From contig NZ_LNWY01000019.1 of NCBI RefSeq assembly GCF_001681715.1, forward strand, positions 1 through 64,000: a stretch of DNA of 64,000 nucleotides, read 5' to 3'. Each line of letters opens with the position of its first letter. The first letter of the stretch is position 1. Positions 47,073-55,657 of this stretch are shown here, one piece after another. The notes under the pieces were generated by a model. It was not told the DNA's origin and made no database searches. It saw only the letters and a list, made by a program, of their open reading frames with translations. Source of the DNA: Tritonibacter mobilis. GTDB taxonomy: Bacteria > Pseudomonadota > Alphaproteobacteria > Rhodobacterales > Rhodobacteraceae. The translations under genes were made by a program, and so were the position numbers.

Positions 47073-47522
47073 ATGACCCTATCCGTTTATCTTTCCGGTG
47101 AAATTCACACCGATTGGCGCGAACAGATTATCGATGGCGCGCGCAACCTGAGTGTCTCCTTTGACAGTCCGGTTACTGATCATGGCGCCTCTGATGATTG
47201 CGGCGTTGCAATCCTTGGCGCAGAGGACAACAAATTTTGGCATGATCACAAGGGGGCCAAGCTAAATGCCATTCGCACCCGCAAAGGCATTGAAGAAGCC
47301 GATGTGGTCGTGGTGCGATTTGGGGAAAAATATAAACAGTGGAACGCAGCGTTTGATGCGGGCTATGCTGCCGCGCTTGGCAAATCGATCATTGTGCTCA
47401 GTCAACCCGAACACCAACATGCGCTGAAAGAGGTCCACGCCGCAGCCCTTGCTGTGGCTGAGGATCCCAAACAGGTGGTCAGCATCCTCACCTATATTCT
47501 AACCGGAGAACTGCCTGCATGA
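47073..47522 (+). CDS. YtoQ family protein
   Basis: 149 residues. It starts TLSVYLSGEIHTDWREQI and contains GAEDNKFWHDHKGAKLNAIRTR and the segment DAGYAAALGKSIIVLS. This is the YtoQ family, which resembles nucleoside 2-deoxyribosyltransferase-like folds; the function is unknown. AGGAGG precedes the ATG. It overlaps the next gene by 4 bp. Confidence 0.82.
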   Translation: MTLSVYLSGEIHTDWREQIIDGARNLSVSFDSPVTDHGASDDCGVAILGAEDNKFWHDHKGAKLNAIRTRKGIEEADVVVVRFGEKYKQWNAAFDAGYAAALGKSIIVLSQPEHQHALKEVHAAALAVAEDPKQVVSILTYILTGELPA

Positions 47523-48049
47523 CGCTCCCCGTGCTTGAAACGGATCGGTTGATCCTGCGCCCGCATGAAGTGAGAGACTTTGACGATTTAGCCCAAATGT
47601 GGGCTGATCCTGATGTCGTGCGCTATATCAGCGGGAAGCCCTCAACCGAGGAAGAGAGTTGGGGGCGTTTGATGAAGTATATCGGCCATTGGTCGATGCT
47701 TGGGTTTGGCTATTGGGCGGTGACGCTTCGCGAGACCGGGGCCTATGCCGGGGATGTCGGGTTTGCTGATTACCGCCGCGGGATGACGCCGAGTCTTGAG
47801 AGCGTGCCTGAGGCGGGGTGGGTGCTGTCTCCCAAGGTGCATGGTAAGGGCGTCGCAACCGAAGCGGTGGCGCGCATGCATCAATGGGCGCAGGAAGAAA
47901 CCGATTGGCAACAGACCTGCTGCATTTTTGACCCAGAGCATAAAGTGTCGCAAAAAGTGGCGTTGCGTCTTGGGTATCAACCGGCCGAAGCGCTGGGTGA
48001 TTATGGTGGGCTACCGACGTTGATTATGCACCGTAAGATGACCCGATGA
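47519..48049 (+). CDS. GNAT acetyltransferase (RimJ-like)
   Basis: 176 residues. LETDRLILRPHEVRDFDDLA is the standard start of RimJ/RimL-type acetyltransferases, with GWVLSPKVHGKGVATEAVARM as the acetyl-CoA-binding loop. The target is unknown. It is translationally coupled to ytoQ (ATGA). Confidence 0.88.
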   Translation: MTLPVLETDRLILRPHEVRDFDDLAQMWADPDVVRYISGKPSTEEESWGRLMKYIGHWSMLGFGYWAVTLRETGAYAGDVGFADYRRGMTPSLESVPEAGWVLSPKVHGKGVATEAVARMHQWAQEETDWQQTCCIFDPEHKVSQKVALRLGYQPAEALGDYGGLPTLIMHRKMTR

Positions 48050-48051
48050 AG

Positions 48052-48080
48052 TTCTGTCGCGCCGAATGCGCGCGACAGAA
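48052..48080 (+). terminator. Terminator-like hairpin after GNAT gene
   Basis: TTCTGTCGCGC (48052-48062) and GCGCGACAGAA (48070-48080) form a perfect 11-bp stem with a 7-nt loop, directly after the stop. Only a few T residues follow. Confidence 0.7.
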
Positions 48081-48229
48081 GTCTCATTCTGCTATGGGTT
48101 GAAAATTCTCAAAACAGGGCGTTGAATTCGCACAAAGCCTGAACCGTTTTTTAACGGTGCCTTGCTAGGAATAACGATGAATTAATGATTCAGCTTGTTT
48201 TCCTTGCGACCTCAACATCCCTGGTATTT

Positions 48230-48727
48230 ATGTCTGACACATCTAAACACGACCGCCGCCGGTCTCGCTTTGAAGTCACTCCGGAAACCGAAGACCGCGG
48301 CCTTTTCAAACGTGGTTTGACGCAAGTGGCTGTCGCATTGGTTCCGGTTATCAGCAAAACGCCGCGTGGGGATGTCTGTGTGCGCGGCTATGTTGAAAAA
48401 GGCGAAGAAATCACCGTGATTTTTGCCGGGCGCCGGGTGACAGAGTTTGCACCTATGCATGAAGAATTGCGCAGATTGCTGACAGAGGCGAATTATTCTG
48501 CGCAGCGGCTCAAGAAGGATCCTCCGCCCATCAATTCCATCCAACTCCCGGCACAGATCGAGGGGGCGTGGCGGCTGCGATTTGAACGCAGTAGCACAGG
48601 TGAGGATATCCGGGTGCTACAGTTTTTGGCCGCGCGCTGGGGATTTCGTGACCGAAACGGTGAAACGGTCACCAATGGAAAGCAGGCGCTCTATGGCAAA
48701 CGTAGCGCGGATATCAGCGCGCGCTGA
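48230..48727 (+). CDS. Unknown protein, paralog of the next gene
   Basis: 165 residues, soluble, basic N-terminus (MSDTSKHDRRRSRF). I do not recognise the family. It is homologous along its length to the following gene product: GLFKRGLTQVAVALVPV matches GLFKGGVIQVKLAVVPV, VIFAGRR matches VVFAGRR, NSIQLPAQIEGAWR matches NSIQLPVQCEGSWR, and LQFLAARWGF matches LQFMAARWAF. The start at 48230 gives the same 24-residue distance to GLFK as in the paralog; the ATG at 48185 would add a leader that the paralog lacks. Confidence 0.75.
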   Translation: MSDTSKHDRRRSRFEVTPETEDRGLFKRGLTQVAVALVPVISKTPRGDVCVRGYVEKGEEITVIFAGRRVTEFAPMHEELRRLLTEANYSAQRLKKDPPPINSIQLPAQIEGAWRLRFERSSTGEDIRVLQFLAARWGFRDRNGETVTNGKQALYGKRSADISAR

Positions 48728-48848
48728 GAGGCCATCTTGATGCCTCAATGTTCCTGCCACGCTATCTTTTCTTAAGGAATCGTGGGGATAGTTGTCTTTC
48801 AAATCCCACCGCCGCATGGCCAATTCTTGCAGCAGATATCTGACATAA

Positions 48849-49412
48849 ATGCCCCCGTTTGTCCCACCAATCGATCGCCGTAAAAAAGGACCGGTTTCGC
48901 CGGAGTATGAAGATAGCGGCCTGTTCAAAGGTGGCGTCATACAAGTGAAACTTGCCGTGGTTCCCGTCTTTGGAACGACCTCACGCGGGGATTGCACCGC
49001 CCGTGGTTTTAATGCTGATGGGAAAGAGGTGAGCGTGGTGTTTGCGGGCCGTCGGCGTCCGCATTTTCAGGCACTCTATACGCAGCTTCGCTACATGTAT
49101 GCGCAGGCCCAGCAACGGGATTTGGAACGCAAGGTGGCGATGCGGGATGTGAATTCCATCCAATTGCCAGTGCAGTGCGAGGGGTCATGGCGCGCTATTT
49201 CTGAGACAGACGCAGAAGGGCAGGTGCATCAACACTTACAGTTCATGGCCGCACGCTGGGCGTTTCAGGCGCATGACGGTCAAACGCTGAAATATGGGAC
49301 CGCGCCTTTATTGCCAAAACCGGGCGACCCCGCGCAGGCGCGTTCCGACAGACCACCTCGGCCTTATTTTGGCCCGGTGTCCCCCGCCCGTGGGCAGGGG
49401 AGTGTGTCTTAG
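48849..49412 (+). CDS. Unknown protein, paralog of the preceding gene
   Basis: 187 residues, soluble, with a basic/proline N-terminus and a proline-rich tail after residue 155. Shared core with the preceding protein is about 24-150 (GLFKGGVIQVKLAVVPV, RGFNADGKEVSVVFAGRRR, NSIQLPVQCEGSWR, MAARWAF). The 121-bp gap between the two genes suggests separate ribosome loading. It is convergent to the MscS gene with a 14-bp gap. No function can be assigned. Confidence 0.75.
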   Translation: MPPFVPPIDRRKKGPVSPEYEDSGLFKGGVIQVKLAVVPVFGTTSRGDCTARGFNADGKEVSVVFAGRRRPHFQALYTQLRYMYAQAQQRDLERKVAMRDVNSIQLPVQCEGSWRAISETDAEGQVHQHLQFMAARWAFQAHDGQTLKYGTAPLLPKPGDPAQARSDRPPRPYFGPVSPARGQGSVS

Positions 49413-49426
49413 GGCAGGAGGCGCAA

Positions 49427-50233
49427 TCAGCCTTCCTTCTGAATTTCCACGCTGTGGGGATAGGGGATGGAAATACCTTCGGCATCGAAGGTCTCTTTTA
49501 CCCCTTGGATCATCGCCCACTTCAGTTCCCAGTAATCAGCCGCTTTGCACCACAGACGGGTGGAGATATCGACAGAGCTGTCACCGAGGTTGGTTACGCG
49601 AACCCAAGGTTCCGGGTTGGAGAGAACACGGCCATCGGCTTCTGCAAGACGCAGGATGATCGCTTTGGCTTTCTCAATGTCATCACCGTAGTCGATGCCA
49701 TATGTGATATCGAGCCGGCGTGTGTCATGGGCCGAATAGTTGGTGATGATGGAACCCCAGGCCTGACCGTTCGGTACGATGATCTGCACATTGTCCGGTG
49801 TGACGAGTTCAGTCACAAAGAGGTTCAGATCTTTTACAGTGCCTGCTGTGCCACCGATGTCCACGAATTGGCCCAGTTTATACGGGCGGAACAGGATCAG
49901 CATAAAGCCAGCTGCCAGATCGCTCAACGTGCCCTGCAGGGCGAGGCCAATGGCGAGGGTGGCAGCACCTAGCATCGCCACGAGGCTGGTGGCCTCGATG
50001 CCAAAGACGCCAAGCACGGCAACCAGCACGATGGCCAGCAAAACCCAGCGGATGAGGCTCGCAACGAAGTTGCCGAGGGTTTCGTCAATTTGCGGTGTTT
50101 TGTTGATGCGGCTGCGTACTGCGCCTGAAATCAGGCCAGCTGCGATCCAGCCGAGTACCAAAACCACCAGCGCTTTTGCGCCGCTGACGACCAGTGGCCA
50201 GTACGCACCGGCCTGTTCGATTACATTTTCCAT
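49427..50233 (-). CDS. mscS: Small-conductance mechanosensitive channel (MscS family)
   Basis: 268 residues, like E. coli MscS (286). Three N-terminal membrane helices (about 10-35, 55-80, 85-110), with the pore helix TLAIGLALQGTLSDLAAGFM, and a cytoplasmic beta/alpha domain with FRPYKLGQFVDIGGTAGTV and the segment NVQIIVPNGQAWGSIITNYS. It releases solutes on hypo-osmotic shock. The ATG at 50233 is preceded by GGGG; the longer frame adds an arginine-rich stretch unlikely to be real. Confidence 0.92.
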   Translation of the reverse strand: MENVIEQAGAYWPLVVSGAKALVVLVLGWIAAGLISGAVRSRINKTPQIDETLGNFVASLIRWVLLAIVLVAVLGVFGIEATSLVAMLGAATLAIGLALQGTLSDLAAGFMLILFRPYKLGQFVDIGGTAGTVKDLNLFVTELVTPDNVQIIVPNGQAWGSIITNYSAHDTRRLDITYGIDYGDDIEKAKAIILRLAEADGRVLSNPEPWVRVTNLGDSSVDISTRLWCKAADYWELKWAMIQGVKETFDAEGISIPYPHSVEIQKEG

Positions 50234-50433
50234 GTCAGTCCCCACGTTTCTCGGGTTGCGCCGTGCAGGCCGGGGGAAGGTCCGGCGGCTCACGGAGCAC
50301 TATTTTGCACGAGCCAAAGGTATCGTTCTCGCGTCATCCCTATTTGCGACAGGGAGACGGCTAAAATCGAGAGGTTTTTAACCTCTTCAAGGGGGAATTT
50401 GCCTTCGGGGACCGCTGAAAAGCCGATTTTAGC

Positions 50434-50467
50434 AAAAAAAGCGCGGCCCCAAAGGGGAGGCCGCGCT
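50434..50467 (-). terminator. Rho-independent terminator after ald
   Basis: On the minus strand AGCGCGGCC (50467-50459) pairs with GGCCGCGCT (50448-50440), followed by a run of T (50440-50434). It lies 44 bp past the ald stop. Confidence 0.92.
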
Positions 50468-50510
50468 ATCTGGGGTAGTATTGCGCCCTCTTCATTCTAT
50501 CGAAAATTGC

Positions 50511-51635
50511 TCAGCTTGCATCGCGCAGGGCGAGGGTCGGTGAGAGCACATCAAGCCCAAGCGCCTTGCCCACGGCGTAATAGGTCAGCTTGCCTGCATG
50601 CACGTTCAGACCATTCAACAAATGTGGGTCATCGGCGCAGGCCTGTTTCCAGCCCTTATCGGCCAGTGCCAGCAAGAAGGGCAGGGTGGCGTTCCCGAGC
50701 GCTTGGGTCGAGGTGCGCGCCACTGCGCCCGGCATGTTGGCCACGCAATAGTGCATAATGCCGTCGACCTCGTAGATCGGGTCCGCATGAGTGGTGGCGC
50801 GGGAGGTTTCAAAACATCCGCCTTGATCAATGGCCACATCCACCAGCACTGCGCCCGGTTTCATTTCGGACAGATCCGCGCGCGAAACCAATTTTGGCGC
50901 AGCTGCACCGGGGATCAGCACCGCGCCGATGACCATGTCGGCCTCGCGGATCAGTTCGGCTGTCGCTCCTGCGGTGGAATAACGGTTCTTGAAGGTTCCG
51001 CCAAAAACGTCGTCCAGATACTTCAGACGCGGCAGGGAGCGGTCGAGTACGGTCACATCCGCGCCCATTCCGGCAGCAATCTTGGCGGCATGGGTGCCGA
51101 CAACGCCGCCGCCGACAACAACCACTTTGGCCGGAGCCACGCCGGGCACACCGCCCATCAGCACGCCACGACCACCGTTGGCCTTTTGCAGGGTATAGGC
51201 ACCCACTTGCGGCGCCAAACGGCCTGCAACTTCGGACATCGGCGCCAAGAGCGGCAGGCCGCCACGGTCGTCGGTCACGGTTTCATAAGCAATCGCGGTA
51301 CAGCCGGATGCCAGCAAATCATGGGTCTGTTCGGGGTCGGGAGCCAGATGCAGATAGGTGAACAGCAGCTGACCTTCGCGCAGCATTTTGCGCTCAACGG
51401 CCTGCGGTTCCTTTACCTTGACGATCATATCGGCGCTGGCAAAAATTTCCTCGGCGGTGTCGATGATCGCGGCACCTGCGGCGATATAGTCCTCATCGGG
51501 AAATCCCGCACCAAGGCCCGCACCTGTCTGGATCATCACCTGATGTCCATGTACGACTGCTTCGCGGGCTGCATCTGGCGTCATGCCAACGCGAAATTCC
51601 TGTGGCTTGATTTCCGTGGGGCATCCGATTTTCAT
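50511..51635 (-). CDS. ald: Alanine dehydrogenase Ald
   Basis: 374 residues. MKIGCPTEIKPQEFRVGMTPD at the start, KVKEPQ (catalytic lysine region), LFTYLHLAPD (catalytic histidine), NAD fold KVVVVGGGVVGTHAAKIAAG, and DVAIDQGGCFETSR. It interconverts L-alanine and pyruvate plus ammonia with NAD. GGAGGAG stands just before the ATG at 51635. Divergent from an AsnC-type gene, the normal context for an AldR-controlled ald. Confidence 0.96.
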   Translation of the reverse strand: MKIGCPTEIKPQEFRVGMTPDAAREAVVHGHQVMIQTGAGLGAGFPDEDYIAAGAAIIDTAEEIFASADMIVKVKEPQAVERKMLREGQLLFTYLHLAPDPEQTHDLLASGCTAIAYETVTDDRGGLPLLAPMSEVAGRLAPQVGAYTLQKANGGRGVLMGGVPGVAPAKVVVVGGGVVGTHAAKIAAGMGADVTVLDRSLPRLKYLDDVFGGTFKNRYSTAGATAELIREADMVIGAVLIPGAAAPKLVSRADLSEMKPGAVLVDVAIDQGGCFETSRATTHADPIYEVDGIMHYCVANMPGAVARTSTQALGNATLPFLLALADKGWKQACADDPHLLNGLNVHAGKLTYYAVGKALGLDVLSPTLALRDAS

Positions 51636-51774
51636 GGGGTCTCCTCCGTTCCCTACAGGGACATAGTGTCGCAGAGCTGCGTGCAAATGTGCTGCTTTTT
51701 TGGGCACCATGAAAACTCGACTTTCGAATTTTCTTCGACTATGAGGGAGTCTCACGCAAGAAAAGGTATGTCGT
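51636..51774. promoter_or_regulatory. ald / asnC-type regulator divergent promoter region
   Basis: 139 bp, AT-rich in the middle, with repeated TTCGA steps (CTTTCGAATTTTCTTCGA around 51720-51738) that could be Lrp/AsnC contact points. No promoter boxes can be named with confidence. Confidence 0.4.
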
Positions 51775-52236
51775 TTGGCGTTAGATCAGGTGGATCGTCG
51801 AATCCTCGCGGTGCTGCAAAAGCAGGGCCGGATCTCAAACAGTGACTTGAGCGAGACGGTGAATCTCTCTGCATCTGCATGTCACAGGCGGGTTCAGCGG
51901 CTTGAGAGCGACGGCTATATTCGCAACTATGTTGCCCTGCTTGATGCCCGGAAGCTAGGGGTGCCGACCACGGTTTTTGTGGAAATAACGCTTCAGACGC
52001 AGGCGGACGAGGTGTTGGATGCGTTTGAAAAGGCGGTAGCCCGGATTCCGGATGTGTTGGAGTGCCACCTGATGGCTGGGACCGCCGACTACATTCTGAA
52101 AGTTGTGGCAGAGAACACCGACGACTTTGCCCGCATTCACCGTCAGCATCTCACCCGCTTGCCGGGCGTGGCGCAAATGCAATCGAGTTTTGCGTTGCGC
52201 ACTGTGTTCAAAACCACGGCACTGCCAATCAGTTGA
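51775..52236 (+). CDS. Lrp/AsnC-family regulator, probable AldR
   Basis: 153 residues. HTH LDQVDRRILAVLQKQGRISNSDLSETVNLSASACHRRVQRLE, then the ligand-binding RAM domain (about 70-145, DVLECHLMAGTADYILKV). It starts at TTG 51775 with AAGG 8 nt before it; a nearby ATG is out of frame. Divergent from ald, so it probably activates ald in response to alanine or a related amino acid. Confidence 0.9.
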   Translation: MALDQVDRRILAVLQKQGRISNSDLSETVNLSASACHRRVQRLESDGYIRNYVALLDARKLGVPTTVFVEITLQTQADEVLDAFEKAVARIPDVLECHLMAGTADYILKVVAENTDDFARIHRQHLTRLPGVAQMQSSFALRTVFKTTALPIS

Positions 52237-52446
52237 TGCTGTCTTAACGGCTGCTTTGTGCCAAATGGCGTAAAAATTGTGCGGGCTGCCTTGTTTACGT
52301 CGTTGATCCGGGCGCAAACTGGGCGTGGTGATAGAGTTTTTTGCCCAAGTGGCTGTTTTTCGACCCTTACGCCGCCATCTGACACCAAAGGATCACATGC
52401 CAGCTATATGCATTGGCGAGCCTGTATAATTCAAAGGAGACACAGT

Positions 52447-53364
52447 GTGAGCAGCGATCAGGACAATACATCCTTCGAGTGGCTGGAAGCCGAGCTGCAG
52501 GACACGCTGGACGAGGACTTCGAAATCGAATTCGCCGAGCCCATGCTGTCCATGGAGCTTCGCAAAATCTATCGCGCCCAGCATCCCGAAATGCTCGACC
52601 GTAAGGTCTATTTCCGCAACCTTCTGCGCCTGCAGGCGGAGCTGATCAAAGTGCAGGATTGGGTCCAGCACACAGGTGCCAAGGTGTGCATCCTCTTTGA
52701 GGGGCGCGACAGCGCCGGTAAGGGGGGCGTGATCAAACGCATCACGCAGCGGCTCAATCCGCGGGTTGCGCGGGTCGTGGCCTTGCCCGCGCCGAGCCGT
52801 CGCGAACAAAGCCAGTGGTATTTCCAGCGCTACGTGCCGCATTTGCCAGCTGCGGGCGAGATCGTCTTGTTTGACCGCTCTTGGTACAACCGCGCCGGTG
52901 TCGAACGCGTGATGGGCTTTGCCACGGATGATCAGGTCGAACAGTTCTTTCAGGACGTTCCGGAATTTGAACGCATGCTGGTCCGTTCTGGCATCATCCT
53001 GCTGAAGTACTGGTTCTCCATCACCGACGAAGAGCAGCAGCTGCGATTCCTTATGCGTATTCATGACCCGATGAAGCAGTGGAAACTATCGCCGATGGAT
53101 CTGGAGAGTCGCATTCGCTGGGAACAATACACCAAAGCCAAGGAAGACATGTTCTTTCGCACCAATATCGACGAGGCCCCTTGGTACATCGTTGAAGGCA
53201 ACGACAAAAAGCGCGAGCGTCTCAACTGTATCGAGCACCTGTTGACAAAGATCCCTTATCACGATGTGCCAAGTGAAAAGGTCAATCTTCCAGATCGAGA
53301 ATATAACCCGAGTTACGAGCGCAGAGTGCTTCCGGACGAGCTGTACGTGCCCAAAATATACTGA
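52447..53364 (+). CDS. ppk2: Polyphosphate kinase 2 (class I, one domain)
   Basis: 305 residues. Walker A FEGRDSAGKGG (residues 85-93), then NPRVARVVALPAPSRRE, lid-type FQRYVPHLPAAGEIV and Walker B LFDRSWYNRAGVERVMGF (D143). Class I PPK2 transfers phosphate between polyphosphate and nucleoside diphosphates; the Ruegeria homologue is well known for this. GTG start at 52447 with AGGAG 7 nt upstream; the longer frame is non-coding. A terminator follows. Confidence 0.94.
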   Translation: MSSDQDNTSFEWLEAELQDTLDEDFEIEFAEPMLSMELRKIYRAQHPEMLDRKVYFRNLLRLQAELIKVQDWVQHTGAKVCILFEGRDSAGKGGVIKRITQRLNPRVARVVALPAPSRREQSQWYFQRYVPHLPAAGEIVLFDRSWYNRAGVERVMGFATDDQVEQFFQDVPEFERMLVRSGIILLKYWFSITDEEQQLRFLMRIHDPMKQWKLSPMDLESRIRWEQYTKAKEDMFFRTNIDEAPWYIVEGNDKKRERLNCIEHLLTKIPYHDVPSEKVNLPDREYNPSYERRVLPDELYVPKIY

Positions 53365-53391
53365 ATTCGGGCGACAACACGCAGTCATGCA

Positions 53392-53418
53392 GGGGCGAGG
53401 GGAAATCCTCGCCCTTTT
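53392..53418 (+). terminator. Rho-independent terminator after ppk2
   Basis: GGGCGAGG (53393-53400) pairs with CCTCGCCC (53407-53414) with a 6-nt loop and TTTT after it. Confidence 0.9.
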
Positions 53419-53571
53419 CGCATTTCTTATACTAGTCGTTGTCTTACGCACCTTGCGGGGTGTCACGACTCACGAATCGGTGCTGGCATGTGTCTGATGA
53501 GAGGCGCGAAGATCGCCTAACGCGCGAATTGTCCCTTCCCGACCGAAGAGCCAGACTGTAGGAATGCGCTT

Positions 53572-54243
53572 ATGATCTGGAATTTGCCTAATATCCTCAC
53601 AGTCCTGCGACTGCTGGCAGCGCCAGCGCTGGCGGTGATGTTCCTCTTTTTCAGCCGCCCCTATGCGGATTGGTTTGCGCTGGTCTTGTTTGTGAGCGCG
53701 GCCATCACCGATTGGTTCGATGGCTATCTGGCGCGCAGCTGGAAGCAGGAAACCAAGATGGGCGCGATGCTTGATCCGATTGCCGACAAGGCGATGGTGG
53801 TGATCGCGTTGATGATCCTCGTGGGGTATTCGACGTCGCATTGGACTGCGTGGCTGGTCCTTCCTGCCACGGTTATCCTGTTTCGAGAGGTGTTCGTCTC
53901 TGGCCTTCGGGAATATCTCGGCGATACAGCTGGGACGCTCAAGGTGACTAAGCTTGCCAAATGGAAAACCACCGCCCAGATGATCGCCATCGCGACCCTG
54001 TTTTCCCAAGGTATTTTCGAGCATCATCTCGGGATGGGTGGATTTGGCATGGATGTGCAGATGGTGCAGGATGTGCTCAGCGGTACGATTGAAGATACGC
54101 AAGGTCTACGGTTTTACTTCGAAGGCATGATCTGGTCCGGGCGCATCGGATTGGGGCTTTTGTGGATCGCAGCGGCGCTGACGCTGATCACGGGTGTCGA
54201 TTACCTGAAAAAAGCCCTGCCATACCTGAAGGAGACACGCTGA
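53572..54243 (+). CDS. pgsA: CDP-diacylglycerol-glycerol-3-phosphate 3-phosphatidyltransferase PgsA
   Basis: 223 residues, multi-pass membrane enzyme. It starts MIWNLPNILTVLRLLAAPAL, typical of PgsA, and has the CDP-alcohol motif TDWFDGYLARSWKQETKMG...LDPIADK. It makes phosphatidylglycerol-phosphate. It overlaps moaD by 1 bp (TGATG), forming a pgsA-moaD-moaE unit common in this group. Confidence 0.95.
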   Translation: MIWNLPNILTVLRLLAAPALAVMFLFFSRPYADWFALVLFVSAAITDWFDGYLARSWKQETKMGAMLDPIADKAMVVIALMILVGYSTSHWTAWLVLPATVILFREVFVSGLREYLGDTAGTLKVTKLAKWKTTAQMIAIATLFSQGIFEHHLGMGGFGMDVQMVQDVLSGTIEDTQGLRFYFEGMIWSGRIGLGLLWIAAALTLITGVDYLKKALPYLKETR

Positions 54244-54488
54244 TGGATGTTCTCTATTTTGCATGGGTGCGTGAGCGCATTGGTCTGCCCAAAGAAACCG
54301 TCGAGACCTCTGCCGTCACCGTGGCAGAACTCATTGAGGAGTTGAAGGCACGTGAAGAGCGCTATGCCGCAGCCTTTGCGGATTTGTCTGCCCTGCGGGT
54401 GGCGCTTGATCAGGAGCTGGCAGAATTTGACGCGCCGCTTGAGGGCGTGCGTGAAGTGGCGTTTTTCCCACCGATGACCGGGGGCTGA
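54243..54488 (+). CDS. moaD: Molybdopterin synthase small subunit MoaD
   Basis: 81 residues with a ubiquitin-like fold and the C-terminal PPMTGG, whose terminal glycine carries the thiocarboxylate sulfur. LYFAWVRERIGLPKE is the usual start. It is coupled to pgsA and followed by moaE after 4 bp. Confidence 0.95.
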   Translation: MDVLYFAWVRERIGLPKETVETSAVTVAELIEELKAREERYAAAFADLSALRVALDQELAEFDAPLEGVREVAFFPPMTGG

Positions 54489-54492
54489 TCCC

Positions 54493-54939
54493 ATGCGGGT
54501 GCTCGTCCAGCAGGAGCCTTTTGATTTTGGCTCGGAGGTTGAGGCCTTTGCAACTGGCGCCGGTGGCGCGGGCGCTGTTGTGACCTTTACCGGTGTGGTG
54601 CGCGAGGCGGACAGCGGTGCCATGGCGGTGATGGAGATCGAGCATTATCCGGGCATGACCGAAAAGGCGCTGGAGAAAATCGCATCAGAGGCGATCACGC
54701 GTTGGGATTTAACGGATGCGCTGGTGATCCACCGTCACGGGCGCCTTGTGCCCGGCGATCAGATTATGATGGTCGCCACCGCCGCCCGTCATCGCGTCGC
54801 AGCGTTTGAAGCGGCTGAATATCTGATGGACTACCTGAAATCCCGCGCGCCATTCTGGAAGAAGGAAATTCTGCAGAACGGTGCCGAGGATTGGGTGGCT
54901 GCAAAATCGGCAGACGAGGATGCGCTTAGGCGCTGGTGA
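54493..54939 (+). CDS. moaE: Molybdopterin synthase catalytic subunit MoaE
   Basis: 148 residues. VVTFTGVVREADSGAM, LEIEHYPGMT-like MEIEHYPGMTEKAL, IHRHGRLVPGD and the active-site lysines in RAPFWKKEIL. With MoaD it inserts sulfur into precursor Z to make molybdopterin. Confidence 0.96.
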   Translation: MRVLVQQEPFDFGSEVEAFATGAGGAGAVVTFTGVVREADSGAMAVMEIEHYPGMTEKALEKIASEAITRWDLTDALVIHRHGRLVPGDQIMMVATAARHRVAAFEAAEYLMDYLKSRAPFWKKEILQNGAEDWVAAKSADEDALRRW

Positions 54940-54945
54940 CGGTTT

Positions 54946-55327
54946 CTATGTCGCCGCAGCCGTATCTTGGCTGAAGATATTCACCCAGCCGTTGTCTGTG
55001 AGCTGCCAGATTGAGCTGACGTACATGTCTTCTGCGGTGAGGCGACCGCCAGCGCTGAAAGCGCGCGTGATAACTCAACACAGCATATTCCGGCCCAAGA
55101 GCACGCGCGGTGAGCTGTGATAGCTCGTATGTCTGAACTGTTGGGCCATGTTCAAGCTGACCTGTGTGATCCGCTTTGCCCGCAAAACCAGTGCCGTAGA
55201 CCCCGAGGAAGCTCTCGCACAGCAGCGCCGCATCTGCCACCGCATCGCCTTGAACAAGGGCATCCCAGACCTGTCGTTCGCAGCTGGTGAGGTCTTGCAA
55301 CAGGTGATCTGCGGGCAGGCTGGTCAT
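54946..55327 (-). pseudogene. SnoaL/DUF4440-type protein, frameshifted near its 3' end
   Basis: The first about 90 residues read well (ERQVWDALVQGDAVADAALL, SFLGVYGTGFAGKADHTGQL), the NTF2-like DUF4440 pattern. After YHARFQR the original frame turns into an arginine/histidine-rich tail that runs into moaE, while another frame gives AGGRLTAEDMYVSSIWQLTD then NGWVNIFSQDT, the expected family ending, stopping at TAG (54946-54948). A 2-nt loss in the GCGC run near 55051-55055 explains this. It is either a real pseudogene or an assembly error. Confidence 0.75.
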
Positions 55328-55336
55328 CCTTGCGCC

Positions 55337-55657
55337 TTAACCCTCACCACGCAGACGGTTGCGCAGTTCTTCGGTCTCGTATCTTGCCTCGCGCAGCCCA
55401 TCCATTGCGGCGCGCAACTCTGCTTCGGTCTGGCTCAACTGGTTGGTCAGTTCGGCCTCGCGCTGCTGCAGATATGTGATCGCCTGATCGCGGGTTTCCT
55501 CTGCCTCGTGCAGCTCCTGACTCATGCGGTCCAGATCGGCCACATCGCTTTGCCGCACGCGGGTGAAACGGTGTACCAGCCAATTGGCAAACCACCCCAT
55601 CGCAAAGGCGACAAAGAGGATGATCGCTGTGGTGAGGATGAACTCTGTTCTGCTCAT
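55337..55657 (-). CDS. Small membrane-anchored coiled-coil protein
   Basis: 106 residues. One N-terminal membrane helix (FILTTAIILFVAFAMGWFANWLV, about 5-28) and a long charged coiled coil (about 40-100). The helix-then-coil form is seen in many alphaproteobacterial envelope proteins; no function is known. It overlaps the OmpA-family gene by 4 bp (ATGA), so the two are likely partners. Confidence 0.8.
   Translation of the reverse strand: MSRTEFILTTAIILFVAFAMGWFANWLVHRFTRVRQSDVADLDRMSQELHEAEETRDQAITYLQQREAELTNQLSQTEAELRAAMDGLREARYETEELRNRLRGEG

Noticed and set aside
50598-51845. 415-aa plus-strand ORF
   Set aside because: Antisense to ald and running into the regulator region; shadow of a real gene.
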